A DNA stretch of 12,492 nt, taken from CBDVBD01 sp965372135. Its GTDB lineage: Bacteria > Electryoneota > RPQS01 > CBDVBD01. The notes under the pieces are model-generated. The model saw only the letters and a program-made list of their open reading frames with translations, was not told the DNA's origin and did not search any database. Location of the stretch: NCBI GenBank assembly GCA_965372135.1, contig CBDVBD010000092.1, positions 1 through 12,492 on the forward strand. Direction: 5' to 3'. The number at the start of each line of letters is the position of its first letter. The first letter of the stretch is position 1. Below, in pieces: positions 7,343 through 12,492 of the stretch. A program made the position numbers and the translations under genes.

Positions 7343-7373
7343 AAGTGCTGGTGAATCCTTTTCGCCAGCACTT
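7343..7373. terminator. Hairpin between converging operons, probably bidirectional
   Basis: AAGTGCTGGTGAA (7343-7355) pairs with TTCGCCAGCACTT (7361-7373), a 13-bp stem with a single G-U type wobble and a 5-nt loop. It sits in the 111-base gap between the stop codons of the plus-strand DUF6305-like gene and the minus-strand PgsW-like gene. Read on the minus strand it is followed by a loosely T-rich stretch (including ATTTTT); on the plus strand only by CATATAATAT. It can serve both transcripts. Confidence 0.65.
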
Positions 7374-7413
7374 CATATAATATCTCTACGTTTCTCTGCA
7401 CGGTTCTGGTAAA

Positions 7414-8397
7414 TCAATCCGGCAGGAAATACACATCGGATTTCCCTGGACTGGGGAATCGTTTCGGCGCGGTGGAAATCCCCCATTCCCTAGCGATCTG
7501 ATGTATTTCCAACAGGTGAATCACCGGCACTCCCTGCCGCAGGAAATAGAACATCACCCCATCCACTTCCCCCGCTTCAAACGGTCCTTCTTTTGGGAAG
7601 CCGGTAAGCAACCCGGTCGGTAATGCCCGTCCTCCCGGACCGCGCCCAAGAACCGCGTGCCCGCCGCCCACGTTAATAAAGCACTTGTACTGATTCAAAT
7701 TCCCGTACCGCACCAGTCGAATTCCCACTGCCTGTTCCAGTGACTGCGGATCCGAGAATTCAATACCGGAACTAAATATCTTCTGCCGCAGAATTTTCAA
7801 TCCTTCCTCCGGAATACCACCGCCATGATCACCACTGCCGCCCAATGTAACTACATCAATATCCCGGGTAATTTTCCCCTCCTCTTTCAGTACCGCTGCC
7901 ATATCCAGCCAGGTCATTTCCGGTTGGTTAGCTCCCCAACTGGACGCCGCCACCGATACCATGATCACTGCATGTAGATTAAGCACTTCGACAGCAGCTT
8001 GTACCGCCAAATTCAACGCAGGGAACGATCCCGATAACGACAGCGCCACCGTGTCCCCGTCTTCAATCTCCTCGGACCACAACCACCGCACCATCAGTGC
8101 TGCGAAATCAGGATTGGCGGAAATCTGCTTGGACCTTAACGATCCGAGAGTGGTGGTAATGGGCGTATATTCCACCCCAATCAACCCGGTTTGTGCCGAA
8201 TCCGCTTCCGGAATGGCGATCCCGCTGTCCAGCTTTGCCTGATAGATTATCCTGCTGGCATCAATCCACCACCGAGCTGCCGAAAGCATCTGATGTGCGG
8301 CTGGATGCGGTGTAGAACAAAGCCCCACCTGAACCAACAGGAGACAAAAAACGCCCACCGTCAACTTACAGCAGGCGTTTCTCTGTAATCTCATCAT
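7414..8397 (-). CDS. pgsW: Poly-gamma-glutamate system protein (PgsW-like), secreted
   Basis: 327 residues with an N-terminal signal peptide (about residues 1-28). The mature sequence matches what I recall of the poly-gamma-glutamate system protein family found near PgsB/PgsC synthase genes: GLIGVEYTPITTTLG at 71-85, LSGSFPALN at 121-129, SSWGANQP at 152-159 with TWLDM at 162-166, GGSGDHGGG at 186-194, FINVGGGHA at 240-248 and GVPVIHLL at 289-296. The glycine-rich, motif-dense pattern suggests an enzyme or ligand-binding protein, but its biochemical activity is unknown. The start lies 4 bases after the stop of the large upstream C25 peptidase, so the two are co-transcribed and probably translationally coupled; there is no good separate SD. 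No PGA synthase gene is in the window, so a link to PGA rests on family membership and on the facing gamma-glutamyltransferase operon. The symbol is recalled and should be confirmed. Confidence 0.75.
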   Translation of the reverse strand: MMRLQRNACCKLTVGVFCLLLVQVGLCSTPHPAAHQMLSAARWWIDASRIIYQAKLDSGIAIPEADSAQTGLIGVEYTPITTTLGSLRSKQISANPDFAALMVRWLWSEEIEDGDTVALSLSGSFPALNLAVQAAVEVLNLHAVIMVSVAASSWGANQPEMTWLDMAAVLKEEGKITRDIDVVTLGGSGDHGGGIPEEGLKILRQKIFSSGIEFSDPQSLEQAVGIRLVRYGNLNQYKCFINVGGGHAVLGRGPGGRALPTGLLTGFPKEGPFEAGEVDGVMFYFLRQGVPVIHLLEIHQIAREWGISTAPKRFPSPGKSDVYFLPD

Positions 8398-8401
8398 GGT
8401 A

Positions 8402-11400
8402 TTACTTCAGAATAACCATCTTGTGGGTTTTGGAGAATGTTCCGGCTTTTATCTGGTAGAAGTAAATCCCGGAAGCCAGATTGCGGACATTAAGCGTCGA
8501 TTTGTACTGACCGGGATCCATTACCCCATCCACCAACCGCGCCACGCGCTGTCCAAGTACGTTGTACACATCCAACCTAACCCGTACCCTGTCCCGGATG
8601 GAATACGGAATAACTGTGGTGGGGTTAAACGGATTCGGGTAATTCTGACCCAATGAATAGGTGAACGGTATTGTCGCTTCTTCAGGATCAACGCCGGTAA
8701 TGTCCACTGTTAGCCGGATCGGCAGTGTGTCGGACTGGCTGATGGCATTATGGGTATACACCAGGTTCACTCCGTATTCCCCTAAGCCGATTTCCCGAGC
8801 ATCCAGGAGCACATTGAATACTTCCTGTCCGCCGCCGGAAACCGTTCCGGACGTGGGGCTATAGGTAATCCAGGCGGTGTTGGGTGCGATTTCCCACACT
8901 CCGATTTTGTCATAGAAGGATCCCATAATTTGCCCCACAAAGGTATAGAACAGGGGATTCCATGACGGAGTCACCATCGCCCCGCCCGCTCGATCATCAT
9001 TTACCCCTTCTAAGTCTGCCACGTACCTAACGTCACCGGTGTTGACATCGAGCTTCTGTACCTGCATTTCAATCCCACTGCCTTCCTGGCAGAATAGGTA
9101 CAACTGATACCCGTCCGGATCATCCCGGAACCACGCCAAACCCCACACTGATAAATCGTTATCGGGATACCTGCGGACTTCGTTGCCTTCCCGGTCTATC
9201 ACGATGAAATCCGCGGTAATATCTCCGGTGTAGAACACATCCTCCGCTGGGTCGTACGCTAAACACCGGTTGGGATTTAGACGCCCCGTGATACTATCGT
9301 GTGCGGTTCCGGTGGTGTCAAATGACACGATCCACTGGTTCTCGCTGCCCCATAGATATTCGCCATCGTACGCCAAATCGTTGAACCCGTATACTGAATT
9401 GGTGGGCTGTGGGATTGTATTCAAGAGGTTACCCATTGGGTCGAACTGGTATATCATATTGGGTTGTATCGGTGCAACACCACCGCCAACCACCCAGAAC
9501 GACCCCCAGGCAAACGCAGCGCCGCGCACTAATCGATCACTGACAATGTTTGTGACATCGAACCGCAAAAGCTCTTCCCACGGATCATCGGTCCCCGATG
9601 GCGGCAGCACCGGACCCCTTCTGGGTTCAAGCTTCTCCACTCCGTTGGGCGAAGTCCCATCCAAATCATACAGGTGGAAATCCATGTCGATGTGGTAGGT
9701 CAGCTCCCCGTTGCCGTCGTTGGTTAACGTAAAAGAATGATGGCTGGTGTCGCCTTGTGCCAGTGTATTGGTGATTCCAGTGATGCTCAATGCGAATTCC
9801 GGATGCAACAGGCTGAAGTCTTGCGTGAGGGTATCGTCTTCGATGATAGTGACGTTTGTGCTGGCTTCGTTATACCCCAGCTTGGTACAGGTTAACCCGT
9901 ACTGATTTACCAAGAGATCCGGGATGAGGTAATACCCGGTCGCGTCGCTGGTGTCAAAGGCTCCACTTTCCATCATCACTATCGCCCCCACGATCGGATT
10001 TCCGGTTTCTTCATCGGTCACGGTACCTTCCAACGCCCCCACCTGGAAACTGACCATGTTGGTGATGAAATACGCCCGTCCGTTTTGCACTGTAGCAATC
10101 CCCGGGGAATAGGTGTTCCAGTAGCTCAATTCCAGCCCGATGTCCTGGGTGTCGTTTTCGATACCGATGGTGGCGTAATGGTTGTCCCATAAGTCCCCAG
10201 TTCGCTGGTTAACCACCTGGTACTGGAATTTTATCATCCCGTCACCAGTTAGCGTAGGCCAAACATTCGGGTCATACAGGATCACCTGAAAGGTTTCCGG
10301 AACGGGGTTGTAACGGGTGGCGCAGTTGGACCATTCCACAATATACCACCCGTTTACGGGATCGTAATGATCAAATATGTGACCACTGCCCGTCTTTAAT
10401 TCATCCCAGAAAGGAGAGATCATCAGATCCGGACCCTGTGGTCCCGGCATATGCCAATTCCGGAAATTGTCGAATTGCGCCTCGTCGCCTAACGCTACCC
10501 ATCCGTTGGTACAAACGGTTAACGTGTCAGATTCGATCCCGTACATCTTGAAAGTAAACGGCAATTGCACTGCGATGGACTGGTCTTGACCTTCGCCATT
10601 ATCTGACAGCGGTAGCCAAGTGGCGCCAGCTGTATCAATCTCAATCCATTGATATGCCGGACACATTTCGTAATCAGTGTCCGTGTCGTCGAACGCATAG
10701 TATCCGTATTCATCCGGACCGGTGGGATCATTGGAGCTGGCGTTGCCCACATTGATATGGAAATACGTAGTATCGGTGAATCCATCGTCGCCATCGAATC
10801 CTATACCCAATTTCACACGACTCCCTGGGAACGTCATGATATTCGCTGACACCTGGAAGGGATTAGAGCTGTTGGTGCTGTTGCCGCCCATGGTGATGGT
10901 TTCATAATATCCAGTAGGATCGGGGAAACTTACGAAATTGCTTTCCGAAAACAGGTGTCCCACCGCGTTGGATATGTCCAGATGTCCTATATTTGCAACC
11001 GTGACTGTCAAGTCTTCTGTTTCCCCAGGTGCCAATCCTCCACCGGTAAAGGAATGATTCACGTATTCCACATCTCCCGAATTCACCGTCAGTTCAATCA
11101 GCGAGGTCTGGTCGATGCCGGATGCAGTAACTTCCAAAATCAGCCGCACCATTTCTTGATCTTTAACCTGCATTATCTGAATCCGAAAATCACCGGTCGA
11201 TGTACCGCTGGCGCCTGGTGCCATGTTAGGAAAATTCTGGGTTGACGTTGTCACTTGTGCCACGCTCTGATCCATGCTTGATAATACACCCACCACACCG
11301 GTTGCAGTTTGACTGGAACCGTAATTATGCAATGTGACCGTCAGATCCACCACCTCTTCCGGATTTAATTCCCCATCGCTATTGCCTGAAGTGCCCCCAA

Positions 11401-12492
11401 AGGGATCATCGTCAATAGTTAGATTTTCAAAACCCACCCACAAGTTTTCCTGGCTGAGGGTGACTTCACCTTCGTATGGATGATAATTGTCACCCCAACT
11501 CGTGATGTACAATGTGCCGGCGGTCTGTTCTTCAACTAACAATACCGCTTCCCCGTTTGCATCGGTATAAACCCGGCTGTAAGTATCATTGCCCATCGCT
11601 GTCACTAATACTCCTTCCACCGGATTATAACTGCCATCCCTGACCGTTACCTCAATTTGGTTGCATCCCACAGCAATTATGTTGTCATGAGTTACATTGA
11701 CTTCCAGAGGAACCGCCATCCAGGTTTTCAATTCCGGATCGCCCATCAAATTCACGTGGTTGAAGTATTGGGTAACATAGTAACTTTCGAAACCCCAATA
11801 GTTTCTATATAGTTGGAACTTGGCTGCTAACATCGACATCCCGGCTTGCGGGGTTCCTTGTACGAAATACCCGTAGAAGTATCCGGCATCGACAATATTG
11901 TTGAAACTAACGTGTGTTCCGGATGATGCAGTTCCAATACACCCGATTCCACCGTTGCCGCTGATATAAGTCCCGTAACGTAGCCAGGCTTCGCTCAAAC
12001 AAAGATATGACCCAGAGAAATTTCCGGTTCCACAGGTAATCACCACCACCTGCGGCAGCATCCAACCGTTATCCAAGCCATTTAAATCATAGGGGTAAAA
12101 CTGGCTGAGATATGTACCGCGCCAATTGAAGAACGAACACCCTGCGCTCACCTGCTGCCGCATTTGAATGGGGTTAATGGCCCCGCTGTGAGGATCCATG
12201 TCCACATCATCAAATCCTGCCTCATACATTCTGGAACGCACCCATTCCTTGGTGGTTCTGTTGGATGTAACGCTGTTACCTGTTCCATACAATAAGTATC
12301 CACGGGTGAACCAATGGTCGCTTCCCATAAAGGGTTCGCGTTCGTATTTGATGCATTTGTTAATAACCACATTCAGTTCACTCGCACCGCTCACCGACAA
12401 CCGCCCCACCGCAATATCCGCCATATTGTCGCCGCCCTCCATCAATGAATAATCATGATCGGTGGATCCAAAGGATGGAATTCCGTAGGTTC
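8402..12492 (-). CDS. Multidomain C25 (gingipain-family) peptidase with T9SS sorting domain (5' partial)
   Basis: The frame runs off the right edge without a stop, so the real N-terminus (normally signal, prodomain and first part of the caspase-like fold) is missing. The first codons visible encode TDHDYSLMEGGDNMADIAVGRLSV-type C25 sequence before the TTG at 12445, which is not a true start. Numbering from 12445: C25 catalytic domain to about 245, with nucleophile C138 in ITCGTGNF and NLMGDPEL at 232-239; an Ig-like domain about 246-332; CARDB-like beta domains about 338-567; a nidogen-like beta domain about 578-797; a carboxypeptidase-regulatory-like domain about 802-880; an Ig-like strand region to 925; a beta-propeller-like region about 955-1188; a BACON/Ig-like domain to 1248; and a T9SS type A sorting domain 1260-1347 (NYPNPFNPTT). 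It is probably exported across the outer membrane and attached or released there. Arginine (R109) replaces the usual catalytic histidine of the GHG motif. Domain names after C25 are by pattern. Confidence 0.88.
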   Translation of the reverse strand, partial: TYGIPSFGSTDHDYSLMEGGDNMADIAVGRLSVSGASELNVVINKCIKYEREPFMGSDHWFTRGYLLYGTGNSVTSNRTTKEWVRSRMYEAGFDDVDMDPHSGAINPIQMRQQVSAGCSFFNWRGTYLSQFYPYDLNGLDNGWMLPQVVVITCGTGNFSGSYLCLSEAWLRYGTYISGNGGIGCIGTASSGTHVSFNNIVDAGYFYGYFVQGTPQAGMSMLAAKFQLYRNYWGFESYYVTQYFNHVNLMGDPELKTWMAVPLEVNVTHDNIIAVGCNQIEVTVRDGSYNPVEGVLVTAMGNDTYSRVYTDANGEAVLLVEEQTAGTLYITSWGDNYHPYEGEVTLSQENLWVGFENLTIDDDPFGGTSGNSDGELNPEEVVDLTVTLHNYGSSQTATGVVGVLSSMDQSVAQVTTSTQNFPNMAPGASGTSTGDFRIQIMQVKDQEMVRLILEVTASGIDQTSLIELTVNSGDVEYVNHSFTGGGLAPGETEDLTVTVANIGHLDISNAVGHLFSESNFVSFPDPTGYYETITMGGNSTNSSNPFQVSANIMTFPGSRVKLGIGFDGDDGFTDTTYFHINVGNASSNDPTGPDEYGYYAFDDTDTDYEMCPAYQWIEIDTAGATWLPLSDNGEGQDQSIAVQLPFTFKMYGIESDTLTVCTNGWVALGDEAQFDNFRNWHMPGPQGPDLMISPFWDELKTGSGHIFDHYDPVNGWYIVEWSNCATRYNPVPETFQVILYDPNVWPTLTGDGMIKFQYQVVNQRTGDLWDNHYATIGIENDTQDIGLELSYWNTYSPGIATVQNGRAYFITNMVSFQVGALEGTVTDEETGNPIVGAIVMMESGAFDTSDATGYYLIPDLLVNQYGLTCTKLGYNEASTNVTIIEDDTLTQDFSLLHPEFALSITGITNTLAQGDTSHHSFTLTNDGNGELTYHIDMDFHLYDLDGTSPNGVEKLEPRRGPVLPPSGTDDPWEELLRFDVTNIVSDRLVRGAAFAWGSFWVVGGGVAPIQPNMIYQFDPMGNLLNTIPQPTNSVYGFNDLAYDGEYLWGSENQWIVSFDTTGTAHDSITGRLNPNRCLAYDPAEDVFYTGDITADFIVIDREGNEVRRYPDNDLSVWGLAWFRDDPDGYQLYLFCQEGSGIEMQVQKLDVNTGDVRYVADLEGVNDDRAGGAMVTPSWNPLFYTFVGQIMGSFYDKIGVWEIAPNTAWITYSPTSGTVSGGGQEVFNVLLDAREIGLGEYGVNLVYTHNAISQSDTLPIRLTVDITGVDPEEATIPFTYSLGQNYPNPFNPTTVIPYSIRDRVRVRLDVYNVLGQRVARLVDGVMDPGQYKSTLNVRNLASGIYFYQIKAGTFSKTHKMVILK

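Noticed and set aside
7414..8397. Lipoprotein signal (VGLC) in the PgsW-like protein
   Set aside because: The residue before the cysteine is leucine, not G, A or S as a lipobox needs, so an ordinary signal peptide is more likely.
8402..12445. TTG/ATG at 12445-12440 as the true start of the C25 protein
   Set aside because: The frame continues to the right edge and the preceding codons encode recognisable C25 sequence (STDHDYSLM), so it is an internal position.

Overview
The window looks like chromosomal DNA from an uncultured or little-studied member of the FCB (Bacteroidetes-like) group. The strongest clue is the C-terminus of the large minus-strand protein, a type IX secretion (T9SS type A) sorting domain with the motif NYPNPFNPTT. 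That motif is typical of lineages such as Marinimicrobia, KSB1, Calditrichota and Ignavibacteria. GC content is near 50%, several genes have weak Shine-Dalgarno sites, and two genes appear to start with TTG. The phylum is inferred and cannot be fixed from the sequence alone.

Left part (1-2182, plus strand): a 5'-truncated UlaG-like metallo-beta-lactamase-fold hydrolase ends in a perfect 12-bp hairpin. It is followed by a secreted MBL-fold hydrolase with a C-terminal TPR tail, which ends in a terminator with a T7 tract.

Centre (2311-7302, plus strand): a compact five-gene operon. It encodes a gamma-glutamyltransferase with a probable lipoprotein signal (TTG start, strong SD), a TRAP-type large permease without its usual partner subunits, and a 48-residue two-TM microprotein. 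The last two genes are an aspartoacylase/succinylglutamate-desuccinylase-like zinc enzyme with an N-terminal membrane anchor, and a secreted DUF6305-type protein. The microprotein overlaps the enzyme gene. Every product appears to act in the envelope. The set suggests extracytoplasmic cleavage of gamma-glutamyl or N-acyl amino acid compounds followed by uptake, but the substrate is unknown.

Right part (7414-12492, minus strand): a converging two-gene unit. The promoter-proximal gene, cut by the right edge, encodes a very large multidomain C25 (gingipain-family) peptidase exported by T9SS. Only 4 bp after its stop comes a secreted protein of the poly-gamma-glutamate system family (PgsW-like). 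A bidirectional-looking hairpin separates the two converging operons.

A gamma-glutamyltransferase operon facing a PgsW-like gene, with no PgsB/PgsC synthase in the window, makes gamma-glutamyl polymer or gamma-glutamyl peptide metabolism the best unifying hypothesis. No RNA genes, CRISPR arrays, insertion sequences or attachment sites were seen, and no gene-free stretch exceeds 300 bases.
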